Source of the DNA: QAND01 sp003150225
Lineage (GTDB): Bacteria > Bacillota > Clostridia > Christensenellales > QAND01
Direction of reading: 5' to 3'
Length of the DNA stretch: 64,000 nt
NCBI RefSeq assembly: GCF_044357945.1
Contig: NZ_CP076563.1
Coordinates: 806,001 to 870,000, forward strand
Each line of letters opens with the position of its first letter. Position 1 is the stretch's first letter. The notes beneath the pieces were generated by a model. It searched no databases. It was not told the DNA's origin and saw only the letters and a list, made by a program, of their open reading frames with translations. Of this stretch, positions 16,047-25,327 are shown piece by piece. The translations under genes were made by a program, and so were the position numbers.

Positions 16047-16963
16047 TGTCGCACCTCTCTCTTTTCTGCCAATCGTATTTCATCTACCTGAAGTTCAATC
16101 GTTGGAATAGCATAAAAGCCATAAAGTCTATTAATATCAGCAACATGGCCAATTATTTCTACTCTCTGATCCAAATACTTTGGATCAAGCACTGCCGCTC
16201 CATTATCCTCATATCCAATAATCAAATTCCCATCCAAGTGTTTATCAACTATTAAGCGGATATGTTCCCCTTCTTGATTATCAAGTCTTTGATCTAAACT
16301 TAACAAGCACCGTGTTTCTTTTGTGGTTATGGTTGTTGTATACGCCATAAATTTCCCTTGAATGTAAACTTTTTGTTCCGCATGTAGCTTTGGATTCCAT
16401 AAAAAACGATAGAGAGATACTTGCTTTACTTCATCTAAATTGAACTCTGGCTCTTTTTCCAAACAGTATCTTTGAATTTCATTTGGAAAATAACACCTTT
16501 CTTGATACTCATTAACCAGCTTTTTCCCGACATCTACTTCATAAATATCATAAAGCCTTGCGATAGCGGCATCGTTCTTTTCACAAGTCAAATACGCCGA
16601 TATTCTCATATATGTTCCATTCAAATCCTCTACTCGTTTTCCGGTCCATCCTTTCAATTCTTTAGAGTTCTCGCTTAAACCATCAAAGTATTCTTGAAAT
16701 TCCTTTCGATCCATAACAACCGCATTCTCATGATTTCCATATTGGTAGTCTGCAAAGAAGCAATAAAGATATATATTGTCTTTTTCAGCGCCAAAATAAC
16801 CCTCTACATGCTCAAAGTCATAAATTTCCTCAATATTGTCACGACATAACAAAGTAAATGGTAATATAGTACCCCATCGTACTTCTTCATCTACCAAGCT
16901 GCTTCCACAAAACAACATATTCAAACTAATCACAATACACACAATATATTTTATCTTTTTCAT
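16043..16963 (-). CDS. Exported protein (module A), putative immunity to JAMM tip A
   Basis: A 306-residue protein with signal peptide (IKYIVCIVISLNMLFCGSS). It follows the module B plan: an N-terminal VEGYFGAEKDNIYLYCFF half and a C-terminal VSLYRFLWNPKLHAEQKVYI half, then DQRVEIIGHVADINR. It lies 10 bases after the JAMM tip gene and couples to the lipoprotein. Sequence divergence from the module B protein is large while the lipoproteins are almost identical, which fits a specificity subunit plus a shared anchor. Confidence 0.65.
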   Translation of the reverse strand: MKKIKYIVCIVISLNMLFCGSSLVDEEVRWGTILPFTLLCRDNIEEIYDFEHVEGYFGAEKDNIYLYCFFADYQYGNHENAVVMDRKEFQEYFDGLSENSKELKGWTGKRVEDLNGTYMRISAYLTCEKNDAAIARLYDIYEVDVGKKLVNEYQERCYFPNEIQRYCLEKEPEFNLDEVKQVSLYRFLWNPKLHAEQKVYIQGKFMAYTTTITTKETRCLLSLDQRLDNQEGEHIRLIVDKHLDGNLIIGYEDNGAAVLDPKYLDQRVEIIGHVADINRLYGFYAIPTIELQVDEIRLAEKREVRQ

Positions 16964-16973
16964 TTCTTTTCCC

Positions 16974-17570
16974 CTATGGTTGAAAGCCTGGTATGGTCAA
17001 AGGTTTTCCCTTCTCGATCACATATTTCATATTAAATCCTTTGCTTTCTCTTGTACTTTGTGACGTAACATAGAGCTTACCATAAATCTTGGCTGTTCCC
17101 TGTCCAACCACAAGATGATGTTTTGTCGCCAATGCTTCTCCATTAGCAGCAAACACACTAGCGTCTCGACTAGAAAACAGCTCCTTTGTTTGAGGATCAA
17201 CACCATCAGCACCTATCGGATGCACATGGGTAAAGCTATTAACGATAAATCCTCCTCTTTGACTTAACTCATAAGATGCCTTTAGAGTTCGCTGAGATTC
17301 AGCATTAATTGCAACATTCGTTCTACTTCCAAATAAAATGCCACTTAGCTCCGCATGACTGCCCATATTCCCTATGAAGGCTCCAAACTCTACTCCGGTA
17401 ATATCCGTCATCTTAAGGAATATCTCACTTGCCGCTTCATTCGCATCATCTACTGTTGCAAACAATGCACTGCTTCCGCTTGCTACGCGCAGTTCTTCAT
17501 ACTCTATAAAGTAATTTTGCAATTGGACTTTTTCTTCAGCTGATAATCCTTCCACTCCATTTGTTTCCAC
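16974..17570 (-). CDS. Displaced JAMM-type metallopeptidase toxin tip (module A)
   Basis: A frame of about 198 residues overlaps the 3' end of the long Rhs gene by 67 bases in another frame. It has the same signature as tip B: TGVEFGAFIGN (Glu), THVHP, and FSSRDASVF about 16 residues later, giving E...HxHP...SxxD. There is no DPTG core and no obvious ribosome site before the GTG at 17570. It looks like a tip that lost its in-frame fusion. A frameshift near 17580 would join it to the Rhs protein. Confidence 0.7.
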   Translation of the reverse strand: METNGVEGLSAEEKVQLQNYFIEYEELRVASGSSALFATVDDANEAASEIFLKMTDITGVEFGAFIGNMGSHAELSGILFGSRTNVAINAESQRTLKASYELSQRGGFIVNSFTHVHPIGADGVDPQTKELFSSRDASVFAANGEALATKHHLVVGQGTAKIYGKLYVTSQSTRESKGFNMKYVIEKGKPLTIPGFQP

Positions 17571-20500
17571 ATATCCTCTCCATCCACCCGGTCCGTCATC
17601 TTCTTTCGCCGTCCGAAGTGGTCGTACTCATAGGTGGTGTACCGACCGCTGTCCGTGGTCTCCTTCACTACCCGGTCATAGGCGTCGTATTCATAGCTCT
17701 GCCGCACGATGAGGCTGTCCCCGCTGGCTCCCGCCTTCACCTGGCTCAGGCGGGCGTATTCGTCGTACACCCACTCCGTGATGATCCGCTTGTCCGTGGC
17801 CGCGTCCACCGTTTTTCCATACTGGATCTCCCTCCGAGTCTGACCCAGCTGGTTGTAGTAGGTCCGAGTCACCCCGCCCTCCGCGTCGGTGACGGTGTCG
17901 TAGTACATCCCTTCCACCGCGTCGTAGGTATCGTAGGCATAGCTGGTGCTCTGGCTTTCCCCGCTGGGAGCGCTTCCCCTGGCTTGAAGGCTCAGATACT
18001 CCTTTACCTCCGTCACCCGGCCCAGAAGGTCGTAACTGTACTCCTTCACGGCGTACTTCCGTATCCCGTCCGCCGTCTCCACATAGGTCCAGCTACGGAA
18101 CACGTTCCCCATGACGTCGTAGTCTGTATAGCTCTCCACCAGCAGATTCTCGTCATACTGCCGGACGGCACGGCCTACCAGGTCGTATTCCACATGGACC
18201 GGCCGCTCCTCCTTCCAGGCGCCATCCTCCTCATACATCTGTACCGATTTTACCATGTTTCCGGCGTAATCGTAGTATGCTTTGCTACCCAGGGTGCCAT
18301 TTTTCTGATACTGGTACATTTGACTGGCATCCGCCACCCCATAGGGGTTCTTCCCGCCGGTTACCGCCGCGCGGCTTACGCCATCCGTTCCCGACACAAT
18401 AGTTGCAGATGTGATCTTTCCAGCGCTCGTCCCCACCTGGTTTGTCGCAATGCTTCCATTGGGTAAGGTGGTCTTTATGAGTCGCCCTACTTTATCATAT
18501 TCATACTGAGTCTCCAGGCTTTCCACAAAGGCATTGTTCTGATACCCCAGCAAGGCATTGCTCACCATATAACCCATGGGACTATATTGGACATATTCCT
18601 TCTGTCCCGTAGCGTAGTCCGTATGCACCAAATACCCTAGGTCGTCGTACTCATACTGGTTGGTGATGGCGCCGCTTCCCCGCTGTATGCTGCTGCTCAC
18701 CGGATTGTTCCGGCCATCGTAAGCGTAGGTGGTGGTCAAAGTCTTTCCGTCTCCAATATCCGATGTGCTGGTTAGCCGTCCAAACTTGTCATACCCATAG
18801 GCCGTTTTCTTTCCGTTCCAGGCCGTGGTCTCCAGCAGCAGCCCTTGGTTATCATATACATTGGTGGTGGTTTTCACGTCCGTAAACACAATGGGGTTGC
18901 TCACCGCGATTTTACTGGTCAGCAAATTCCCCCGATCATCGTAGGTATACTGAGCGCAGTTCAATAGGGTATCCCCATCAAATACCTTCTGCTCCGTCAG
19001 CCAGCTGGTCCCGCTCTGGTAGGTGTATTCGCTCTGGATTCCCAGAGGATCGGTGCTGGTCAGCACGTTTCCTCGGCTGTCGTAGGTGTACATGTTGGTT
19101 ACCGCCGTGGTATGGGCTGCGTCATTGTAGGAGCGCACCGTCTGGGGCTGTAGCGTATCGGTATAGTCTTCGTAGTATACCGTCCGCCCGCCATCCACCC
19201 GGGTTTCTATCACCACCCCATGATTGGCCGTATCCGTATAGAACGTATATCGGGATACCGCCACATCCTCCTGACTGGCAGTAGCCGTTGTCTTCAGAAC
19301 GTTGGCCCCATAACCGCTCTCCGGCTCCAGGTAGCTGAGTTCCATCCGTTCCTCTTCATGGACAATGGAATCGATCCTATGGTTTTCCGTATTCAAATTT
19401 AAGGTTGCCGCAGAGGTCCGTCCCGGGTACGTCAAGGATTTAGACGGCATGGTGATGGTATGGAGTCCCGCTCCATCGTAAGAGTAAACCTCTGCTACGG
19501 TAAAGGCCTGGTAATCAATGGGTTCCGGAACATCATCCTCTCCAAAGGTCAGGATGGGACGCACGGTAGACGTACTTACCCCCACCAATTTTCCATAAAG
19601 ATCCGCGTTCTCCAGGTTACTGCTATACTCATAGACATAGGCCTGCTCATCGGCCGTCCCATCGGAGTTGATTCCAAAATGGTTTACCGCCTTGATAATT
19701 TTATCTTGATTATGAGGCGCCTCACCATATTCAAAAGTGATATATTGCTGCTCGCTTTCACTAAACAAGAGCTGACCATCGGCTTCTCTCTTCAGATATT
19801 GGTTGTGAATCACCTTGATGAGCCGACCCTTCCTATCGTATTCGAACAGCAGCTTATTCCCATTGGGCTCGCTAAACTCTTGAATCATCCTTTGCTGGTT
19901 GAATACATAGGTAATATCATCGGAGCGCTCCGCAGTAAAAGTTCCATCCTCCTGTTCAATCAGTTCCAGGAAAACGCCATTAGGCGCTTTGTAACTGCCA
20001 TCCTCCTGCTTTACATACCGATGGATGGTTCCATCACCGTCTTTCAGCAGGATCGCGATTTCCACCATATCGCCGTTGGCATCCGCCCCATACTCCGTCA
20101 ACAGGTTGGTGTTAAAGCTAAAATCCCATCCCTCCCCCAAGGGGGATCCAGCGGTGGACTGGCTATTGTAGGTTCGCCGCATCACCGACGCTAACAGAGG
20201 CGCGGTATTGGCAAAATCCGTTTTCTGATACACCAGGTTTCCGCTGGCCACGTTGGCATAGGCAGTGCCATCGTCCAGGCCCAGAGTGGCATAGCTCCAA
20301 TAGCTCTGAAGCCCCAAATACTTCTCCGTTTCCCCTTGGTCCACCATTGTAGCTTGGGCCGAGATAGAAGGGGCGCTAACCGCTTCAAAGCTGTTCTCTC
20401 CCGTTCCAATGGTCTTCTTGGCTACCACATAATATTGGAAGGTCTGGCCATAGTATAGATTGTAATCGTAATGGTATGGCTCCGTCAGATTCTCCGCAAT

Positions 20501-23500
20501 CAGCTGCGGAGTCCCTGCTCCATCCGCATAAATCGGGGTCCGGTAGACATCGTAGGTCAGTGCCTCTACATCTGATTCCTCCTCATCCCACCGCAGCCAG
20601 GTGGTGTAATTCATCTGGGCAACCGCGCTGAGTCCCCGGGGAGGCAGAACCAATTGGTTATCAGTCAAAAGGTTGATTCCCGTATAACCCACGGATATTC
20701 CTATATCTGTAATGGCTAAATTCTCCGATGGCGCATGGGTGCCGTAATCCACAACCCGGCCGGTGACTTCATAGCCGTAGTAGCTTCCAGCAATGGTAGC
20801 CGCTTCCCCAATCCCTACAGTTACCGGTTCCGTATAGTTTTCTCCATCAAAGAACCGCACATCAAAAGCAATTTCCACATCACTGGGCAGCCCTATAAAG
20901 GTATCCACCACAACGCTGTTAACCAACCCCAAACCCGATTCCACAGGGGCCAAGATAAAGTATCCATCCGTGGACAAGTCATTGGGCACATTAAGCCGTC
21001 CTTCTTCCAGGGTAAAGCCCAATAGCTGACTAAATTCTTCCGCAGCAAAAGCCACCGATTGATTGGCCACAAACACCGGCACCGAATACGCAGACGTTTC
21101 TCCCGCTGTCAGCTTTATGTGCAAGGATACCGGCTGCTCCTTCAGCAGAAGTGTCCGGTTCTGAGGGTCAATCACATCAAAACTGATGGTTTTTGCCGTT
21201 TTATCCACCACGGTGTTGGGCAAAGGTTCCCCGTCAGCATATAGAATTAGGTCATAGGCATCCGGCAGTGTGTATTCTCCCAGTGTTCCATAGCCAATGG
21301 TCTTGGTCGGGCCATCCAGTATAACAGAACCCATGGGATCTCCTTCCGCTCCCACAATCCGAATCTGCGGATTCTGATATTCTGCCGACGCTGCCAGATA
21401 AAAGCTCTTCTCTTCCATCCAGGTATTCCCTACAGTATCAACTGCTTTGACCCGCAAGGAATATTCATAGTTCCCCAAAGCCAGCGAATTGAGGGGAATT
21501 ACCGCTGGATACACAGTATCAGCAGTCCCTGTATAAACCGTACTGTATGCCGTGCCCACCAAAGGCAGCTTAACTCCCAGCTCCACTGTAATCTGTTCCA
21601 GATTGTCATCCTGCACCGAGGCGATTTCAATGGAATCGCTAATCTCCCATACCGGTGGTTCCCCCACTCCCTGAGGGTAAACCATCTCCAACACAGGGGG
21701 AAGGGTATCCCGTTTTACCTGGATATTGGCGGATGGCCCCGCTAGAGCATTCGTCGGGTTACTATCAACCCCACGAACCTCAATATAATTGCTCCCCTCC
21801 CATAGGCTATCGACGTCCAGCATGATACCGTTAACCGCCATAGTATCATTGGGACCAGTCAGCAGAAGGTCCTCCGGACTTACGGTAATCCAGTCCTCGC
21901 TAGACTGATTCACACGGTACTGCACTGCACCAATCCCATAGTCGCTTCCCTCTCCCGGAGAAATGCTCCAATATAGTTCAACATCCTCCTTTACCGCAAA
22001 TCCAACGGGATCGTCCTTCCCATAACCGTCCCCCGCCTGGTTTTTGATGGTTAGGCTGCTGGGTGCCTGGGGAGTAATATAGTTGGGTATGGTTATCCCA
22101 TTGGAGAAACAGGGCACCGTAGTGTAGTTCCCCTTGGCATCAACTGCCCAAATTCCAAAGTAGATGGTCTCCCCGCTTGGAAAATCCATTTCCTCATAGT
22201 TATAGGAACCGCTGGTCGCAGAAATATTCTCAATATGATTTCTTTGTCCGGAGATATTGGTAATCTTCCCAGTACTGTCCGTAGTCACTTGGGACAGTGA
22301 TCCCCGATACCAGTACACCTCGTAATGGCTTACTCCTGTGTTGTCCGTTGCAGCTGGCCATGACACATTGGCCTGAGCCCCTGAGATGGACGCTGTTGCG
22401 TTCCCTCCCGGAAACTGGGGAGAAACCGTATCCGGCATGGTAAAATACAGCCAATCGGTATCTCCGATAATTGTGCTCCCACTATAATATCGAACAAATC
22501 CCCGCGTGGTATTATAAGGTACTCCTGTGATAGTTTTGCTGGTTGCAGTACCCGCATCGTAATAGGTTCTCTGCCCTCCATGCTCCAACGCCACCTGATA
22601 GGTCGCTCCCGGTATTCCCGTCCAGCTAAGGCTTATGTTTCCAGTCGAGCTGTTAACTGGCCCCGCACTGACGCTTGTGGTCGCAGATACCGGGGTATAG
22701 TTCACCGTGATCTTCGGGTTATATGTGGCGCTTCCATTCTCAAGAGAATAGAGGGATTTCACACGCTGATAATTTTCCGTTGTACTTTTCAAACGCACAA
22801 TGTTATACGTCCAGCCAAATTGTCCTGCTCTCGCAATACTAGTAATATCCCAGTTATACCAACCCGCTCCAACTACCGTTGTAGTAGAAACCGGACTTCC
22901 TACCTGGCCCAATTCCTCTTTCGGCTGATTATTCCACTTAATATCCCACATGGTATTGACACCGCCCGTTACCTGTGCCACCGCCGTAGGAACTTGGGTT
23001 GCTCCACCTTGGTTGTATAAACTCAGTGTTGCGCTATGAATCACATTTCCTTCCATGCCCAATAAATGGTCCGGTAATTTAAACCAAATAAAGGACCGAT
23101 ATATGCGATTACTGGTATCCTTCCCCACACGAATCCGGCTATAGCTGGGGTAGGGAGTCTCTCCATACAAGCTAATGACGTCGGCATCATAGATCTGTCC
23201 CGATGTATTCATGGTAATGGTGGGATCGATCACCACCGGATACTCCCGCTCTGGATCCTTCAGATACTCCCAGCTGGGAATCATGGTATACCGGTACTTC
23301 CCATTCCCCAACTCCTCCAGCTCCACCTCAATATCATAGCTGGTCAGAATATCATCCTCCGCTATCCGGCTGTCCTCCATAAAGGGATCCGGAATAAACC
23401 CAATCAACCCATCGTCCTTCTCCACATTGGGATCATAGATGGCGATATACCCTTCCTTGGAGGTATCCAGATACTGATCCCCCTCCAGCTGAATCTCAAA

Positions 23501-24388
23501 GGAGAACCGGTTGCTCCTAGGTACCTGACTCAGGATGACCTCTTCCTTGTATCCATTCACTCGGGGTGTGATCCGAAGATGTACCCCACTCTCAAATACA
23601 TTGGCGTATTCCACCGACTGGTATTCCGGAATCGGCGCTTCTTCCCCTTCGGACTGAATCGCTGGCTCATCAGCTGTGCTTTTCTCTGTATTCTCTGCCG
23701 CTTTGGGAACCAGCGTCATCTCCCGTTCTACTTGGACCAGCTCATGACTCAACGTAGCGGAACTTTCCTCCTGAACAGCAACTCCCTGACTCATGGCTGC
23801 ATCTTGGGAAAAAGGCTCCTGATTTTCCTGTGCCTGCTCTTCCTCCAGCGCACTTTCTTCCAAGGTCTCTTCGCCAACGCTTGTCCCATTCTCAGACAGC
23901 GGTGGCAATACCTCCCCCTGTTCAAGCTGGAATGCAGGCCCCTGCACCGGCAGTATCGGTTTTACCGTAATAACCGCATTCTCCCCCACCAGCTTGATGG
24001 GCGCTTCCGCTGTAATATCCTCCTTTAGGAGCGTCCAATACTTGGACGTCTTGGTCTGATAGTCATAGGCCGGATCGGCGTACTCGGAAAGAATCGCTGT
24101 CTCCTCCTCCGTGGAGACGATGGCCATATCCACCTCTTGCCACACCCCATCCTCGTCCTGTACCCGTATGGGATCGCGGTAGGTCTCATAGGTCATAGTG
24201 CCGTCCCCGTTTCGATAATAGGTCTCCGTCTCGGTGTTCATGCTGTCAACGGGCACCTTGGTGTTGGCCAGCTCCCGGGCAACGGCTGCCTCCCGTGCTT
24301 CCTCTGCCAATACCCCCATAGGGGTTAACAGCACCATCAGTGCAGACAGCAGTAACGTAATGACGCGGCGCATTCCCTGTTTCCTCAT
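17504..24388 (-). CDS. Rhs/WapA-type secreted YD-repeat protein lacking a canonical tip
   Basis: ATG 24388 is chosen because GGGAGG lies eight bases upstream and a signal peptide follows (RRVITLLLSALMVLLTPMGVLA). The 2294-residue product has an acidic Ala/Glu-rich N-terminal region; a DNRLRE/WapA-like beta domain (near YPVVIDPTI to PKITVNY); several fibronectin-like domains (GATYQVALEHGG, SHYEVYWY); a cysteine-poor beta-rich middle; and about 25 YD repeats (YEYDRKGRL, YGYDKFGRL). It ends after DHFGRRKKMTDRVDG without Rhs core or DPTG boundary. The final 20 residues are out-of-frame tip A. Normally such proteins display a C-terminal toxin on the cell surface; this copy appears disarmed. Confidence 0.85.
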   Translation of the reverse strand: MRKQGMRRVITLLLSALMVLLTPMGVLAEEAREAAVARELANTKVPVDSMNTETETYYRNGDGTMTYETYRDPIRVQDEDGVWQEVDMAIVSTEEETAILSEYADPAYDYQTKTSKYWTLLKEDITAEAPIKLVGENAVITVKPILPVQGPAFQLEQGEVLPPLSENGTSVGEETLEESALEEEQAQENQEPFSQDAAMSQGVAVQEESSATLSHELVQVEREMTLVPKAAENTEKSTADEPAIQSEGEEAPIPEYQSVEYANVFESGVHLRITPRVNGYKEEVILSQVPRSNRFSFEIQLEGDQYLDTSKEGYIAIYDPNVEKDDGLIGFIPDPFMEDSRIAEDDILTSYDIEVELEELGNGKYRYTMIPSWEYLKDPEREYPVVIDPTITMNTSGQIYDADVISLYGETPYPSYSRIRVGKDTSNRIYRSFIWFKLPDHLLGMEGNVIHSATLSLYNQGGATQVPTAVAQVTGGVNTMWDIKWNNQPKEELGQVGSPVSTTTVVGAGWYNWDITSIARAGQFGWTYNIVRLKSTTENYQRVKSLYSLENGSATYNPKITVNYTPVSATTSVSAGPVNSSTGNISLSWTGIPGATYQVALEHGGQRTYYDAGTATSKTITGVPYNTTRGFVRYYSGSTIIGDTDWLYFTMPDTVSPQFPGGNATASISGAQANVSWPAATDNTGVSHYEVYWYRGSLSQVTTDSTGKITNISGQRNHIENISATSGSYNYEEMDFPSGETIYFGIWAVDAKGNYTTVPCFSNGITIPNYITPQAPSSLTIKNQAGDGYGKDDPVGFAVKEDVELYWSISPGEGSDYGIGAVQYRVNQSSEDWITVSPEDLLLTGPNDTMAVNGIMLDVDSLWEGSNYIEVRGVDSNPTNALAGPSANIQVKRDTLPPVLEMVYPQGVGEPPVWEISDSIEIASVQDDNLEQITVELGVKLPLVGTAYSTVYTGTADTVYPAVIPLNSLALGNYEYSLRVKAVDTVGNTWMEEKSFYLAASAEYQNPQIRIVGAEGDPMGSVILDGPTKTIGYGTLGEYTLPDAYDLILYADGEPLPNTVVDKTAKTISFDVIDPQNRTLLLKEQPVSLHIKLTAGETSAYSVPVFVANQSVAFAAEEFSQLLGFTLEEGRLNVPNDLSTDGYFILAPVESGLGLVNSVVVDTFIGLPSDVEIAFDVRFFDGENYTEPVTVGIGEAATIAGSYYGYEVTGRVVDYGTHAPSENLAITDIGISVGYTGINLLTDNQLVLPPRGLSAVAQMNYTTWLRWDEEESDVEALTYDVYRTPIYADGAGTPQLIAENLTEPYHYDYNLYYGQTFQYYVVAKKTIGTGENSFEAVSAPSISAQATMVDQGETEKYLGLQSYWSYATLGLDDGTAYANVASGNLVYQKTDFANTAPLLASVMRRTYNSQSTAGSPLGEGWDFSFNTNLLTEYGADANGDMVEIAILLKDGDGTIHRYVKQEDGSYKAPNGVFLELIEQEDGTFTAERSDDITYVFNQQRMIQEFSEPNGNKLLFEYDRKGRLIKVIHNQYLKREADGQLLFSESEQQYITFEYGEAPHNQDKIIKAVNHFGINSDGTADEQAYVYEYSSNLENADLYGKLVGVSTSTVRPILTFGEDDVPEPIDYQAFTVAEVYSYDGAGLHTITMPSKSLTYPGRTSAATLNLNTENHRIDSIVHEEERMELSYLEPESGYGANVLKTTATASQEDVAVSRYTFYTDTANHGVVIETRVDGGRTVYYEDYTDTLQPQTVRSYNDAAHTTAVTNMYTYDSRGNVLTSTDPLGIQSEYTYQSGTSWLTEQKVFDGDTLLNCAQYTYDDRGNLLTSKIAVSNPIVFTDVKTTTNVYDNQGLLLETTAWNGKKTAYGYDKFGRLTSTSDIGDGKTLTTTYAYDGRNNPVSSSIQRGSGAITNQYEYDDLGYLVHTDYATGQKEYVQYSPMGYMVSNALLGYQNNAFVESLETQYEYDKVGRLIKTTLPNGSIATNQVGTSAGKITSATIVSGTDGVSRAAVTGGKNPYGVADASQMYQYQKNGTLGSKAYYDYAGNMVKSVQMYEEDGAWKEERPVHVEYDLVGRAVRQYDENLLVESYTDYDVMGNVFRSWTYVETADGIRKYAVKEYSYDLLGRVTEVKEYLSLQARGSAPSGESQSTSYAYDTYDAVEGMYYDTVTDAEGGVTRTYYNQLGQTRREIQYGKTVDAATDKRIITEWVYDEYARLSQVKAGASGDSLIVRQSYEYDAYDRVVKETTDSGRYTTYEYDHFGRRKKMTDRVDGEDMWKQMEWKDYQLKKKSNCKITL

Positions 24389-24420
24389 TTGTTTAACCTC
24401 CCGATTCAATCCAACAGAAC

Positions 24421-24490
24421 AAAAAAACCACGAAACAAAATGTTTCGTGGTTACAACAGCAACAATCCGGACCATCCTCCTCCAGGATGG
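24421..24490 (-). promoter_or_regulatory. Rhs leader with terminator-like attenuator
   Basis: In the direction of the Rhs gene, a hairpin CCATCC/GGATGG (24472-24490) is followed by a 12-bp perfect stem AACCACGAAACA/TGTTTCGTGGTT (24426-24452) and seven Ts (24427-24421). The run ends 33 bases before the start codon. This is a complete intrinsic terminator inside the leader, so expression probably needs read-through or antitermination. Confidence 0.6.
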
Positions 24491-24614
24491 CCATAATCGT
24501 TTTCTAACCTTGTGGATATAAACAACGACATCATAATTCTCCAGAATTCACACAATACTCACTTATAAACCCAATATATTCCAATTTATTCTATATGTCA
24601 ACCAATAACTGGAT

Positions 24615-24646
24615 ATATCATGTAAATTCTTGATTTTACATGATAT
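24615..24646. promoter_or_regulatory. 12-bp inverted repeat upstream of Rhs gene
   Basis: ATATCATGTAAA and its exact complement are separated by 8 bases in an AT-rich stretch. There is no T-run, so an operator is more likely than a terminator. Otherwise 24507-24735 holds AT-rich DNA with no gene. Confidence 0.5.
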
Positions 24647-24735
24647 TTTACTTACAAAAAGTCCTAATGGAGTACACGCATTAGAAACATGCAAAAATAG
24701 AGATTAAGAAAATAGCTATTAAATTAAGTTAAAGA

Positions 24736-24776
24736 ATCCCGTCACTTTTCCTTATATAAGTGACGGGGTTCTTTTT
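24736..24776 (+). terminator. Strong intrinsic terminator before structured RNA region
   Basis: Ten-base arms CCCGTCACTT/AAGTGACGGG with a short loop are followed by GTTCTTTTT. No plus-strand gene precedes it in the window, so it may end a lost gene or a short transcript. Confidence 0.8.
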
Positions 24777-24777
24777 A

Positions 24778-25070
24778 TGGCCCCATGTGTTGGTACTTTG
24801 AAATTCGAATAGGAAAACCCAAGTACATTCTGTTGGTTAGCCCTGAATGGGAAAGCGGGTACAGCAGCGCCATGACTGCAAAAGCAAGAGCGATAAAACT
24901 GTGATCGTACCACCGGTGGGACAAGCCGGGTGCCATGACCTAGCCAGCAGGGATTATGATACACCCGTCCGGCTTCACGTCGTGGTGAGGGACGGCCAGG
25001 CATCGGAATGCGTGGAGTGAAAAACACTGTGAGGGCCCGTCAAGCCCTGCTTGGGTGGTCCATATATATT
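24778..25070 (+). ncRNA. Structured RNA resembling HEARO (IscB omega-RNA), stand-alone
   Basis: No protein frame is credible, but stems are dense: GGTAC/GTACC (24858/24907), GGGTG/CACCC (24928/24962), CCGTCC/GGACGG (24965/24990), GCAT-CGGA-ATGC (25000-25011), AGTG-AAAAA-CACT (25016-25028), GGGC/GCCC (25033/25044). Segments such as GCGGGTACAGCAGCGCCATG and GGTGGGACAAGCCGGGTG match my recollection of HEARO RNAs, the guide RNAs of IscB nucleases. No iscB gene is within reach; the next gene is the excisionase. Family name is from memory, structure is seen. Confidence 0.5.
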
Positions 25071-25087
25071 TTGTTCAATAAACCCAT

Positions 25088-25327
25088 TTGTTTCCGTCTC
25101 TTTTTCAAGGAGGTAGATGGCTCATTTATAAAGATTTTGAAGAACTGCCACTTACCCTAAATGCAAAAGATATTGCAGATGTTCTGGGTATTTCAAAATC
25201 CTACGCTTATAACCTTTTTTATAGAAAAGACTTTCCAACTCTAACAATAGGAAAACGTAAGATTGTTCGTAAAGATAAATTCTTACTTTGGTTGGATGAG
25301 CATGAAGGTGGAAATTTAGATGCCTAA
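25088..25327 (+). CDS. Excisionase-like helix-turn-helix protein
   Basis: A small MerR/HTH_17-type DNA-binding protein: LTLNAKDIADVLGISKSYAYN then TIGKRKIVRKDKFLLWLDEH, the pattern of Tn916-family Xis relatives. The exact start is unclear. AGGAGG lies at 25108-25113, so the codons from 25088 to it are not translated, and the first in-frame candidates after it are non-standard (ATT 25124). The stop overlaps the integrase ATG. It would bias recombination toward excision and may regulate int. Confidence 0.75.
   Translation: MFPSLFQGGRWLIYKDFEELPLTLNAKDIADVLGISKSYAYNLFYRKDFPTLTIGKRKIVRKDKFLLWLDEHEGGNLDA

Noticed and set aside
9351..17570. CRISPR array
   Set aside because: Repeats here are long protein-coding Rhs segments and hairpins, not short evenly spaced direct repeats; no cas genes anywhere in the window.
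17561..18466. Plus-strand 301-codon frame
   Set aside because: Antisense of Rhs YD repeats with no family features.
24752..25027. Minus-strand 91-codon frame
   Set aside because: Lies in the strongly structured RNA-like region; no ribosome site, and composition follows the stems on the other strand.
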